Of a DNA stretch of 45,227 nucleotides, positions 21,671 to 29,200 are shown piece after piece (position 1 is the first letter of the stretch; each line of letters opens with the position of its first letter). This stretch comes from Avimicrobium caecorum. Lineage in GTDB: Bacteria > Bacillota > Clostridia > Oscillospirales > Ruminococcaceae. The translations under genes were made by a program, and so were the position numbers. The stretch lies in the NCBI GenBank assembly GCA_904394705.1, contig CAJFNJ010000019.1, forward strand, positions 1 through 45,227. The letters are read 5' to 3'. The notes under the pieces were generated by a model. It was not told the origin of the DNA. It ran no database searches and was given only the letters and a program-made list of their open reading frames with translations.

Positions 21671-23038
21671 ATGAAAAAGCGTTTTTTGAACAGGGACAGG
21701 ATTCTCTATTTTGTGGTGATGATTCTGTCGGTACTCTTTTTATATGTGGGCAACCGCATTGCTGTACAGGATAACTCCTATTTCCAGAGCAGCCGGGCGG
21801 ACACCTATTACCGGGCGGAGGTCATCGCTGTGGGGGAACCCCAGCAGATCGAAAATACCTACGACGGCTGGAGTGAGTCCTATATCGAACAGGACATCAC
21901 CATCCGGCTGCGGGAAGGGGCGCTCCGGGGCGAGGAAGTGACAGTCCATCAGCAGCTCCAGACCCCCAAGGAGGGCTATAAGACCTTCCCCTATGAGGTG
22001 GGGGATCAGGTGTTCGCGGGGTTCAACTTTGACTCGCAGATGAATGCCGACTGGTTCATTGTCGACCACCTCCGGGAGATGCCCATGCTCTTCCTGGTGC
22101 TGGCCTTCTTTGCGCTGCTCATCGGCTTCGGACGCTTCAAAGGCTTCAATACGGTGGTATCGCTGGTGCTCACCTGTGCCGCCGTATTCTTTGTGATGAT
22201 TCCCGCCATCATCAAGGGGTACAATATCTATCTGGTCACCTTCATCACAGCGGTGTTCACCATCGTGATGACCCTGTGCATCGTCATCGGCGTCCACCCC
22301 AAGAGTATCGCCGCGGCGGTGGGCTGTACCTGCGGTGTGGGCTTTGCCGGCCTGCTCACCATCGCCATGCAGGACGCCCTGTTCATCACCGGCCTCATCG
22401 ATGAGGATTCCAGCTTTGTCATGTACATCAACGCCGATACGGTCATCGACCTCCGGGGTGTGATCTTTGCCGCCATTGTCATCGGCGCGCTGGGCGCCAC
22501 CATGGATGTAGCCATGTCCATTGCCTCCTCCCTGGACGAGATCCTCTACCATAAGCCGGATATCCGGGACTGGGAGCTGATGCGCTCGGGACTCAACATC
22601 GGACGGGACATCATGGGCACCATGGCCAACACCCTGGTACTGGCCTATGTGGGCAGTTCGCTGCACATGATCCTGCTGCTGCTGGCCTACAATAACGACA
22701 TCGGCTCCATCATCAACCGGGAGACCATCGCGGTGGAACTGCTCCAGTCGGTGGCGGGAAGCATCGGCATTCTGCTCACAGTGCCGTCCACCGCGGTGGT
22801 GACAGTGCTGGCCCGGCGGTGGTTCCTGAGCCATGCCCAGCGCCAGAGGGAAGAGGAGGCTGCTGTCGAAGCAGCTGAGCCCCAGCCGCTGCCGGAGCCG
22901 GAACAGGAGCCGGAACCGGAGGCATGTGCGGAAGCGGAGCCGGATGTTCCGGAGGAGCCGGAAGAGGACACTCCCGAGCCGGAAGCGCCCCGGACGGTGG
23001 AAGAACTGTGGCGGGAATACCAAAAGAAGGAAAAATAA
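21671..23038 (+). CDS. YibE/F family membrane protein with acidic Pro/Glu tail
   Basis: 455 residues. An N-terminal anchor (about 12-30) leads to an extracytoplasmic domain (40-130) and then a block of about seven spans characteristic of YibE/F: KGFNTVVSLVLTCAAVFFV, PAIIKGYNIYLVTF, GALGATMDVAMSIASSLDE, LIGTMANTLVLAY-like segment GTMANTLVLAYVGSS. Function of the family is unknown; it is often adjacent to metabolic or nucleotide genes. From residue 395 the tail is unusual: alternating Pro/Glu (PEPEQEPEPE) to the end, then KKEK, likely a stiff disordered cytosolic arm. A possible -10 TAGAAT lies at 21581-21586 but its -35 is poor. Monocistronic. Confidence 0.85.
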   Translation: MKKRFLNRDRILYFVVMILSVLFLYVGNRIAVQDNSYFQSSRADTYYRAEVIAVGEPQQIENTYDGWSESYIEQDITIRLREGALRGEEVTVHQQLQTPKEGYKTFPYEVGDQVFAGFNFDSQMNADWFIVDHLREMPMLFLVLAFFALLIGFGRFKGFNTVVSLVLTCAAVFFVMIPAIIKGYNIYLVTFITAVFTIVMTLCIVIGVHPKSIAAAVGCTCGVGFAGLLTIAMQDALFITGLIDEDSSFVMYINADTVIDLRGVIFAAIVIGALGATMDVAMSIASSLDEILYHKPDIRDWELMRSGLNIGRDIMGTMANTLVLAYVGSSLHMILLLLAYNNDIGSIINRETIAVELLQSVAGSIGILLTVPSTAVVTVLARRWFLSHAQRQREEEAAVEAAEPQPLPEPEQEPEPEACAEAEPDVPEEPEEDTPEPEAPRTVEELWREYQKKEK

Positions 23039-23123
23039 CCGGACAGCCCGGAAAAACCGGGAGTTTTCCGATGGGACGGCGCTGTTTTGCCAAAAAAGCT
23101 ATTTTATTTTTGTACGGTCAATG

Positions 23124-23153
23124 GTATAATAGCTGCAAAGGCAGCTATTATAC
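23124..23153. repeat. Inverted repeat 1 in the pre-murA spacer
   Basis: Perfect 13-bp arms with loop AAAG; arms include TATAAT, so each arm could also act as a -10 element. Confidence 0.7.
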
Positions 23154-23202
23154 ATGTTTTATGGTCGGACGATCCGCAGGTGCAGCCTGCTCCCGTCCTA
23201 TT

Positions 23203-23244
23203 GGCCAATTATACCATTTCGCTTCGCTGCATGGTATAATGGCC
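23203..23244. repeat. Inverted repeat 2 in the pre-murA spacer
   Basis: Arms GGCC-A-ATTATACCAT and ATGGTATAAT-GGCC around a 13-nt loop; 14 bp paired with one bulge. Shares GTATAAT with repeat 1. Confidence 0.7.
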
Positions 23245-23588
23245 TCAGAAAGACTGCCGAATGATCCTGCGTCTGCCTGGGACAGGTGCAGGAGGCAGTG
23301 CAGAACCAGAGGGTTCCGGAGCCGGGGAACCGAGTGATGCCCCTGCCCGGAATGGAGGAACGCCTGTGGACGGCAGGCGATACAAAACAGAACAGGTGCG
23401 GATTTTCTGCCTGGCAGGCGAGCCGGGCATGGTGGTCTGCGCCCGCTGAACCGCTCAGACAAGGTCAGGCAGTTTTAGTCCGGGCCGAAGAGAAAATTCT
23501 GGTGGTTTTCCGCTGGGGCAGGGAATGAACAACCCACAGCAGATGGATAATAGAATACGAGTACTATACAATACAGGAGAGAATGGGA

Positions 23589-24878
23589 ATGGAAAAGTAT
23601 GTAGTTACCGGAGGCGCAGTCCTCAAGGGCGAGGTCACGATCAGCGGCGCAAAGAATGCGGTGGTGGCGATCATTCCGGCTACTGTTCTGGCACGGGATG
23701 TCTGTGTCATTGAAAATATCCCCAATATCAGCGATGTCACCGCGCTTCTCAATATCCTGCGGGATCTGGGCGCCAAGGTGCGCCTGCTGGACAAGACCAC
23801 TGTGGAGATCGATACCACCCACATCGGGGAACCGGTGGTTTCCCATGAGCTGGCAAAGCCCCTGCGTGCCTCCTATTATTTCCTGGGCTCGCTGCTGGGC
23901 CGCTGCGGACGGGCCGATGTATCGCTGCCCGGCGGCTGCAACTTCGGCGGTGTGCGCCCCATTGACCAGCATATCAAGGGCTTCAAGGCTCTGGGCGCCG
24001 ATGTATCGGTGAACTATGGCATGGTGACCATGGACAGCAAGGAGCTCCGGGGTGAGCACATCTACTTTGATGTGGTATCAGTGGGCGCTACCATCAATGT
24101 GATGCTGGCAGCGGTCAAGGCCAAGGGTGTTACCATCATGGAAAATGTTGCCAAGGAGCCGCATATTGTGGATCTGGCAAACTTCCTCAACTCCATGGGC
24201 GCGGATATCCGCGGCGCCGGCACCGATGTCATCAAGATCCACGGCGTGGATGTGATGCACGGCACCAACTATTCCATCATTCCCGATCAGATCGAAGCCG
24301 GTACCTATATGGTAGCAGCTGCTGCCACCGGCGGCGATGTGCTGATCCAGAATGTGATCCCCAAGCATCTGGAGTCCATCACCGACAAGCTCCGCAAGGC
24401 GGGCGCTGAGGTGGAGGAGTTTGACGACTCCATCCGGGTGCGCCGTACCGGCCCGATCCTGCCGGTGAATGTCAAGACCATGCCCCATCCCGGCTTCCCC
24501 ACCGATATGCAGCCTCAGATGGCTACCATGCTCTGCTGTGCCGGCGGCACCAGCATCATCTCCGAAGGTGTCTGGGACAACCGCTTCAAGTATGTGGACG
24601 AGCTGCGCAAGATGGGCGCCAATATCCAGGTGGACGGCAAGGTTGCGGTCATCGAGGGAGTAGAGCAGCTCACCGGTGCGCCGGTGCGTGCGCTGGATCT
24701 CCGGGCAGGCGCTGCCATGCTCATTGCCGGTCTGATGGCAGATGGCTGCACCGAAGTGGAGGACATCCATCATATTGAGCGCGGCTATTCCGATCTGGTG
24801 GAAAAGCTCAACCGGCTGGGTGCGGATATCCGCAAGGTGACCTGCTCGGACAACGAAACAGAGCGGGCGCTGTCCTGA
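23589..24878 (+). CDS. murA: UDP-N-acetylglucosamine 1-carboxyvinyltransferase
   Basis: 429 residues. First committed step of peptidoglycan synthesis: transfers enolpyruvate from PEP to UDP-GlcNAc in the cytosol. Clear markers are LKGEVTISGAKNAVVA (substrate Lys-Asn), LPGGCNFGGVRP with the catalytic, fosfomycin-reactive Cys, and GYPTDMQPQ-like GFPTDMQPQMATML. The Cys is kept, so fosfomycin sensitivity is expected. ATG 23589 (MEKYVV) is favoured because AGGAG (23575-23579) is 9 nt away; ATG 23583 would leave only 3 nt. Ends with a terminator. A second murA paralogue is usual in Firmicutes but is not in this window. Confidence 0.95.
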   Translation: MEKYVVTGGAVLKGEVTISGAKNAVVAIIPATVLARDVCVIENIPNISDVTALLNILRDLGAKVRLLDKTTVEIDTTHIGEPVVSHELAKPLRASYYFLGSLLGRCGRADVSLPGGCNFGGVRPIDQHIKGFKALGADVSVNYGMVTMDSKELRGEHIYFDVVSVGATINVMLAAVKAKGVTIMENVAKEPHIVDLANFLNSMGADIRGAGTDVIKIHGVDVMHGTNYSIIPDQIEAGTYMVAAAATGGDVLIQNVIPKHLESITDKLRKAGAEVEEFDDSIRVRRTGPILPVNVKTMPHPGFPTDMQPQMATMLCCAGGTSIISEGVWDNRFKYVDELRKMGANIQVDGKVAVIEGVEQLTGAPVRALDLRAGAAMLIAGLMADGCTEVEDIHHIERGYSDLVEKLNRLGADIRKVTCSDNETERALS

Positions 24879-24893
24879 TTTGTCTGACTGAAA

Positions 24894-24936
24894 ACAGAGC
24901 GATCCGGCTTCTGTGTGGAATGCCGGATCGCTTTTT
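24894..24936 (+). terminator. Terminator of murA
   Basis: AGCGATCCGGC (24898-24908) pairs with GCCGGATCGCT (24922-24932), then TTTT. Confidence 0.88.
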
Positions 24937-24969
24937 GATTGATTTTGGAAGAGAGGATTGTTTACCACA

Positions 24970-25764
24970 GTGGCAAGATTCTGTACTCTTTACAGCGGTT
25001 CTTCCGGGAACAGCACCTATATCGGCACCGGGACCGGCGGTATTCTGGTGGACGCCGGTGTATCCTGCAAGGCGCTGCTCACCGCCCTGTCCGCCCGGGA
25101 CATCCGTCCGGATACCATCCGGGGGCTGTTCCTCACCCATGAGCACATCGACCATATCAAGGGCGTGCGGGTGCTGCTGAAAAAATACGCCATTCCGCTG
25201 TTTGCCTCCCGGGAGACCCTGGAATGGCTGGCAGACAGGGGCGAACTGCCGTCCACCGGGCCGGTGCAGGAGATCTCCGCTTCCACGGTGATTGCAGCCG
25301 GGGATATGGAGATCCGGCCCTTTGCCACCAGCCATGATTCGCTGTCCAGCTTCGGCTATGCGGTGAACCTGCCCGATGGGCGCAGGATCTCGGTAGCCAC
25401 CGACCTGGGCTATGTGAGCGATGAGGTGCATCAGGCCATTCATGGCAGCGATCTGGTGCTGCTGGAATCCAATTATGATGAGGCCATGCTCCGGTGCGGC
25501 CCCTATCCCTATCCGCTCAAGCGGCGCATTGCGTCGGACAGCGGACACCTGTCCAACGACTCCAGCGCGCTGGAGGCCCGGACCCTGGTGGACAGCGGCA
25601 CCACCCGTCTGGTGCTGGGACACCTGAGCAAGGAGAACAATCACCCGGAACTGGCCCGGGAAACGGTGCGCAGTGAACTGACCCTGGCTGGCATGGCGGA
25701 GGGCGGGGACTATCTGCTGAGTGTGGCGCCCCGCACCGAACCGGGACCGATGATGATCTTTTAA
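24970..25764 (+). CDS. walJ: YycJ/WalJ-type metallo-beta-lactamase fold hydrolase
   Basis: 264 residues from GTG 24970. MARFCTLYSGSSGNSTYIG is the family N-terminus, LFLTHEHIDHIKGV the HxHxDH metal motif (about residue 57-64), followed by ATSHDSLSSFGY, ATDLGYVS and LLESNYDEAML. In Bacillus and streptococci the orthologue sits in the walRK cluster and acts as an exonuclease-like MBL with a role in mismatch repair or wall homeostasis. The start choice rests on homology: GAGAGG is 13 nt upstream, a little far, whereas TTG 24958 directly abuts it. Forms an operon with rlmH, 16 nt downstream, a very common pairing in Firmicutes. Confidence 0.9.
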   Translation: MARFCTLYSGSSGNSTYIGTGTGGILVDAGVSCKALLTALSARDIRPDTIRGLFLTHEHIDHIKGVRVLLKKYAIPLFASRETLEWLADRGELPSTGPVQEISASTVIAAGDMEIRPFATSHDSLSSFGYAVNLPDGRRISVATDLGYVSDEVHQAIHGSDLVLLESNYDEAMLRCGPYPYPLKRRIASDSGHLSNDSSALEARTLVDSGTTRLVLGHLSKENNHPELARETVRSELTLAGMAEGGDYLLSVAPRTEPGPMMIF

Positions 25765-25780
25765 GGGAGGGGGGAGACCC

Positions 25781-26263
25781 ATGCTGAATGTGACGCTGAT
25801 TGCGGTGGGCAAGCTCAAGGAGCGGTACCTCACCGATGCCTGTGCCGAGTATGAAAAGCGGCTGGGTGCCTACTGCCGTCTGCGGGTGGTGGAAGTGGAC
25901 GAGTACCGCCTGCCCCAGAACCCGTCCGAAGCGCAGATCCAGGCGGGGATCGAGGCCGAGGGAAAGGAGATTCTTGCCAAAATTCCGGCGGGCAGCTATC
26001 TGATCCCGCTGTGCATCGAGGGCAAACAGATCAGTTCGGAGGAATTTTCCCAGACCCTGGACCGTGCGGCAGTGGACGGGAAGAGTTCCATTGTGCTGCT
26101 CATCGGCGGTTCTTACGGACTGTGGGAGGAGCTCAAGAAGAAGGGCGACCTGCGGCTGTCCATGTCCCGGATGACCTTCCCGCACCAGCTGGCACGGGTG
26201 ATGGTACTGGAACAGCTCTATCGGGCGATGACCATTTCCCGGGGTCAGAAGTATCATAAATAA
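25781..26263 (+). CDS. rlmH: 23S rRNA (pseudouridine1915-N3)-methyltransferase
   Basis: 160 residues, the full family length. SPOUT knot with LIAVGKLKERYLTDACAEY at the start, LLIGGSYGL (SAM site), LSMSRMTFPHQLARVMVLEQ and the invariant C-terminal end YHK. It methylates pseudouridine 1915 in helix 69 of 23S rRNA on assembled ribosomes. ATG preceded by GGGAGGGGGG, start 16 nt after the walJ stop. Confidence 0.96.
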   Translation: MLNVTLIAVGKLKERYLTDACAEYEKRLGAYCRLRVVEVDEYRLPQNPSEAQIQAGIEAEGKEILAKIPAGSYLIPLCIEGKQISSEEFSQTLDRAAVDGKSSIVLLIGGSYGLWEELKKKGDLRLSMSRMTFPHQLARVMVLEQLYRAMTISRGQKYHK

Positions 26264-26272
26264 CGGCTGCCG

Positions 26273-26300
26273 TTGACAAGGAGCGGCAACCTGTTATAAT
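26273..26300 (+). promoter_or_regulatory. Promoter of the CsoR-like gene
   Basis: TTGACA (26273-26278), 16-nt spacer, TATAAT (26295-26300). Confidence 0.85.
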
Positions 26301-26306
26301 GGACTT

Positions 26307-26324
26307 AATCCAGTAATATGGATT
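26307..26324. promoter_or_regulatory. Candidate operator of the CsoR-like repressor
   Basis: AATCCA-N6-TGGATT, perfect inverted repeat at the predicted transcription start; autoregulation by the following gene is the simplest reading. Confidence 0.55.
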
Positions 26325-26349
26325 TGTGAATCCAGGAGGTGAAAAGGTC

Positions 26350-26619
26350 GTGACAGAAAAGGAACAGAGAGCCATTATCAGCCGGCTGCACCGGATTTCG
26401 GGACAGGTGGCAGGGATTGAGAAAATGGTATCTGAAGGAGCCCCCGAGGAAGAGATCATTATCCAGATCAACGCTGTAAAACAGGCAGCGCACCGGGTGG
26501 GACAGATGCTGCTCAATTCCAAGGTGAATGACTGTATCCGTTCGGTAGCCCAGTCCGGCGACGCGGAAGCGGGCATCGAAGCCTATCAGAAGACACTGGA
26601 GTTCTATTCCAGAATGTGA
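26350..26619 (+). CDS. CsoR/RcnR-family (DUF156) repressor lacking the copper triad
   Basis: 89 residues from GTG 26350, AGGAGGT 9 nt upstream. All-helical DUF156 core: ISRLHRISGQVAGIEKMV, EEIIIQINAVKQAAHRVGQ, then DCIRSV. In CsoR the Cu(I) ligands are Cys-His-Cys; aligning by eye the positions here are Glu33, Lys58 and Cys62, so only the last Cys remains and copper sensing as in CsoR is unlikely. It may sense a different metal, a reactive sulfur species or an electrophile, or be a structural variant. Its own promoter holds an inverted repeat at +1. No metal transporter lies beside it; the next gene is a TraX-like protein. Confidence 0.88.
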   Translation: MTEKEQRAIISRLHRISGQVAGIEKMVSEGAPEEEIIIQINAVKQAAHRVGQMLLNSKVNDCIRSVAQSGDAEAGIEAYQKTLEFYSRM

Positions 26620-26716
26620 CCGGCTGGTCTGGCCGAAATAAGGACCGAAGTGCCATTGGAGAGGACAGTTCGGTTTTTATTTTGCAATTTTCCATGGAAA
26701 CAGGAGGATTTCTATT

Positions 26717-27436
26717 ATGGTACGGCTGAAAAACCAACCCAAGCTCCGAACCAATCTGGATACCGATTTTCTCAAGCTCATCGCGGTGCTGTCCATGACG
26801 GTGGACCATGTGGGAGCGGTCTTTTTCCCGGAGTATCCGATGTTCCGCTGGATCGGACGCATGGCCTTCCCGCTCTTCTGCTACTGTATGACAGTGGGGC
26901 TGCTCTATACCCATGACATCCGCCGCTATCTTGCCCGGCTGGGGGTGTTTGCGCTCCTTTCCCAGCCGTTCTGGATTCTCGCCTTCAATGCCGATGACTT
27001 CCTGGGCAATCTGCTGAACTTCAATATCTTCTTCACGCTGTTCGTTTCACTGCTGGCAATGTGGGGCTTCAAGGAGCACAGATGGCTGCTCTTCCTGGGC
27101 TGTGTGCTGCTGCTTGCTTTTGTGAACTTCGACTACTCGGTCACCGGCGTGATGCTCATGCTGATTTTCTACCTCTGCCGCCAGAAGCCAGCCCTGGGCG
27201 CGCTGCTCTACACCCTCAGCTACCTGCCGGCGCTGTGGGGCGGCTCCCCGGAAGACCCCCTGGCCTGCCATCTGGGGCCGCTGTGGATCAGCTTTGAGTT
27301 CTTTGCTCTGCTGGCACTGCCGCTCATCTTCTTCCGTACCCGCACCGACCTGCGCATTCCCAAATGGTTCTTCTATGGCTACTATCCCGCCCATCTGCTG
27401 GCGATCTTCCTGGTGCGCACCCTGCTCCATATATAA
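26717..27436 (+). CDS. TraX-family membrane acyltransferase-like protein
   Basis: 239 residues, about seven to eight spans. TraX pattern: LKLIAVLSMTVDHVGAVFF (Asp-His in the first span), MFRWIGRMAFPLFCYCM, YLARLGVFALLSQPFW, and the C-terminal WFFYGYYPAHLLAIFLV. F-plasmid TraX acetylates pilin; chromosomal Firmicutes members lie outside conjugation loci and are thought to be membrane acyltransferases of unknown acceptor. No conjugation gene is nearby. AGGAGG upstream of ATG 26717. It follows the CsoR-like gene by about 100 nt and could share its transcript. Ends in a bidirectional terminator. Confidence 0.88.
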   Translation: MVRLKNQPKLRTNLDTDFLKLIAVLSMTVDHVGAVFFPEYPMFRWIGRMAFPLFCYCMTVGLLYTHDIRRYLARLGVFALLSQPFWILAFNADDFLGNLLNFNIFFTLFVSLLAMWGFKEHRWLLFLGCVLLLAFVNFDYSVTGVMLMLIFYLCRQKPALGALLYTLSYLPALWGGSPEDPLACHLGPLWISFEFFALLALPLIFFRTRTDLRIPKWFFYGYYPAHLLAIFLVRTLLHI

Positions 27437-27437
27437 A

Positions 27438-27481
27438 AAGAACGGCTGTCCGCTCCCGCTTCGGGAGGACAGCCGTTTTTG
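27438..27481. terminator. Bidirectional terminator
   Basis: AACGGCTGTCC (27441-27451) pairs with GGACAGCCGTT (27467-27477), A and T runs on both sides; between the convergent TraX-like and comM genes. Confidence 0.88.
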
Positions 27482-27491
27482 ATGCGGTTTT

Positions 27492-29021
27492 CTATCGTCC
27501 GGCCCAGTATTTCCGGTCCAGGGACCGATACTGGATCGCCTCGGTGATATGCGGGGTGTCGATGCGCTCGCTTCCGTCCAGATCGGCAATGGTCCGGGCG
27601 ATCTTGAGAATGCGGTCGTAGGCCCGTCCGGACAGATTCAGCCGTTCAAAGGCCATCTGCAGAATCCGGTCTGCCGCCGGTGTGAGCGGACAGACTTCCC
27701 CCAGCGCCCCGGCGGGAATGCGGGCATTGCAGCTCTCGCCATAGGGGGCCAGACGGGTCTGCTGGATCTTCCGGGCCGCCGCCACCCGCTCCCGGATGGC
27801 AGCCGAGCCCTCCTCCCGGGAGGCGGAGGCCAGATCCTCATACCGCACCGGCGCCACCTCCACCTGGATGTCCAGGCGGTCGAGCAGCGGGCCGCTCACC
27901 CGTCCCAGATAGCGCTTGATTGCCGACGGGGTGCAGGTGCAGGGGCGGTCGGGGTGTCCGTAGTAGCCGCAGGGACAGGGGTTCATCGCCGCCACCGCCA
28001 TGATCCGGCTGGGATAGGTCACACTGCCGCCGGCCCGGGAGATGGTCACCCGGCTGTTCTCCATGGGCTGGCGCAGGGCTTCCAGCGCCGACCGGGAAAA
28101 CTCCGGCAGCTCGTCCAGGAACAGTACGCCGTTGTGGGCCAGGCTGATCTCGCCGGGACGGGGATTGGAGCCGCCGCCGGTGAGCCCCGCCGCCGAAACG
28201 GTGTGATGGGGCGCCCGGAAGGGGCGGTTCCGGAGCAGCGAGACCCCCTGGGGCAGAAGTCCGGCAATGGAGTGGATCTGGGTGGTTTCGATGGATTCCT
28301 CAAAGCTCAGTTCAGGCAGAATGGAGGGGAGCCGCTGGGCGATCATGCTCTTGCCCGAGCCCGGCGACCCCAGCAGGAGCAGGTTGTGTCCGCCGGCAGC
28401 AGCTACCTCTGCCGCCCGCCGGGCCACCGGCTGCCCCTTGACGTCCGCAAAGTCGGGACAGGGGGCTTCGGGTTCAGCGGAAACAGGCAGGCTGGAGGCC
28501 AGCGGCAGGATCTCCTCGCCCCGGAGGTGCCGCAGTACCTCCTCCACCGAATCGGCGGCATAGACCGGAAAGTCGGGGAACACTGCCCCTTCGGCGGCAT
28601 TGGCCCGGGGGATTATGATGCCGGGCAGTCCCCGCCGCCGGGCATCCGCCACCATCGAGAGGATTCCGTTCACCGGGCGCAGGTGCCCGTCCAGCGAGAG
28701 TTCTCCCACCAGGGCCAGTCCCTCGGGCAGGGACGGCAGCGCCCCGGTGGAGCAGAGGATTCCCACCAGAATGGGCAGGTCGTAGATGGCGCCGGTCTTT
28801 TTGGTATCGGCGGGGGCGAGGTTCACCACCACCCGGCTGGACGGGAATTCCATGCCGCAGTTTTTCATGGCGGAGCGCACCCGGTCCTTGGATTCCTTGA
28901 CGGCGGCATCGGGCAGGCCGACAATCTCAAAACAGGGGAAAGCCCGGCTCACATCCGCCTCCACGGTGACGGGGTAGCAGGCGATGCCGGTGAGTCCGAA
29001 GCTGCTGACACTGGAAAACAT
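27492..29021 (-). CDS. comM: YifB/ComM-family AAA+ ATPase (Mg-chelatase-like)
   Basis: 509 residues. N-terminal Lon-like domain (MFSSVSSFGLTGIACYPV, FEIVGLPDAAVKESKDRV, VNLAPADTKK), AAA+ core with Walker A GSPGSGKSM and Walker B LFLDELPEF, and C-terminal Mg-chelatase domain with zinc-type Cys CPCGYYG...C.C. ComM of Vibrio is a hexameric helicase that drives branch migration during natural transformation. ATG 29021 is chosen for AAAGAGGG 9 nt upstream; the frame stays open 27 codons further but has no signal. Monocistronic; diverges from the phosphohexomutase gene. Confidence 0.93.
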   Translation of the reverse strand: MFSSVSSFGLTGIACYPVTVEADVSRAFPCFEIVGLPDAAVKESKDRVRSAMKNCGMEFPSSRVVVNLAPADTKKTGAIYDLPILVGILCSTGALPSLPEGLALVGELSLDGHLRPVNGILSMVADARRRGLPGIIIPRANAAEGAVFPDFPVYAADSVEEVLRHLRGEEILPLASSLPVSAEPEAPCPDFADVKGQPVARRAAEVAAAGGHNLLLLGSPGSGKSMIAQRLPSILPELSFEESIETTQIHSIAGLLPQGVSLLRNRPFRAPHHTVSAAGLTGGGSNPRPGEISLAHNGVLFLDELPEFSRSALEALRQPMENSRVTISRAGGSVTYPSRIMAVAAMNPCPCGYYGHPDRPCTCTPSAIKRYLGRVSGPLLDRLDIQVEVAPVRYEDLASASREEGSAAIRERVAAARKIQQTRLAPYGESCNARIPAGALGEVCPLTPAADRILQMAFERLNLSGRAYDRILKIARTIADLDGSERIDTPHITEAIQYRSLDRKYWAGR

Positions 29022-29120
29022 GACGGAATACCCTCTTTCTGAACTGTTCTCAGGAAAATTATACCGCTTTTGCCAGGCAAAAGGAAGCGGAAGATTTCGC
29101 AAAAATTCAGAAAAGAACGG

Positions 29121-29149
29121 TTGACACCCGCCGGGGCGGATACTATGAT
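29121..29149 (+). promoter_or_regulatory. Promoter of the phosphohexomutase gene
   Basis: TTGACA (29121-29126), 17-nt spacer, TATGAT (29144-29149). Confidence 0.85.
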
Positions 29150-29200
29150 AGACAGTGGAAAAGACAGGGCCGGACCACTCCGGCGGAAAGGACGATGAAG

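Larger units (their letters stand above)
23039..23588. other. 550-bp spacer before murA with two long inverted repeats
   Basis: No gene recognised. Two hairpins share the sequence GTATAAT: arms GTATAATAGCTGC (23124-23136) and GCAGCTATTATAC (23141-23153), a perfect 13-bp stem; and GGCC-A-ATTATACCAT (23203-23217) with ATGGTATAATGGCC (23231-23244), loop 13 nt. The rest, 23250-23520, is GC-rich with open frames in several phases but no start with a binding site and no known motif. A small frame at 23525 (MNNPQQMDNRIRVLY...) lacks support. The repeats could be a mobile repeat unit or an RNA processing or regulatory element. Confidence 0.5.

Noticed and set aside
23148..23462. Minus-strand frame of about 100 codons before murA
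   Set aside because: Low-complexity Arg/Pro/Ala content, no ribosome site, and it runs through an inverted repeat.
23250..23520. Possible RNase P, SRP or tmRNA gene in the pre-murA spacer
   Set aside because: The conserved cores (for example GAGGAAAGTCCG of RNase P or the GGAAGCAG loop of SRP RNA) were looked for and not found.
26717..27436. Integrated conjugative element suggested by a TraX-like gene
   Set aside because: No relaxase, type IV secretion, integrase or attachment site nearby; TraX homologues are common as chromosomal genes.
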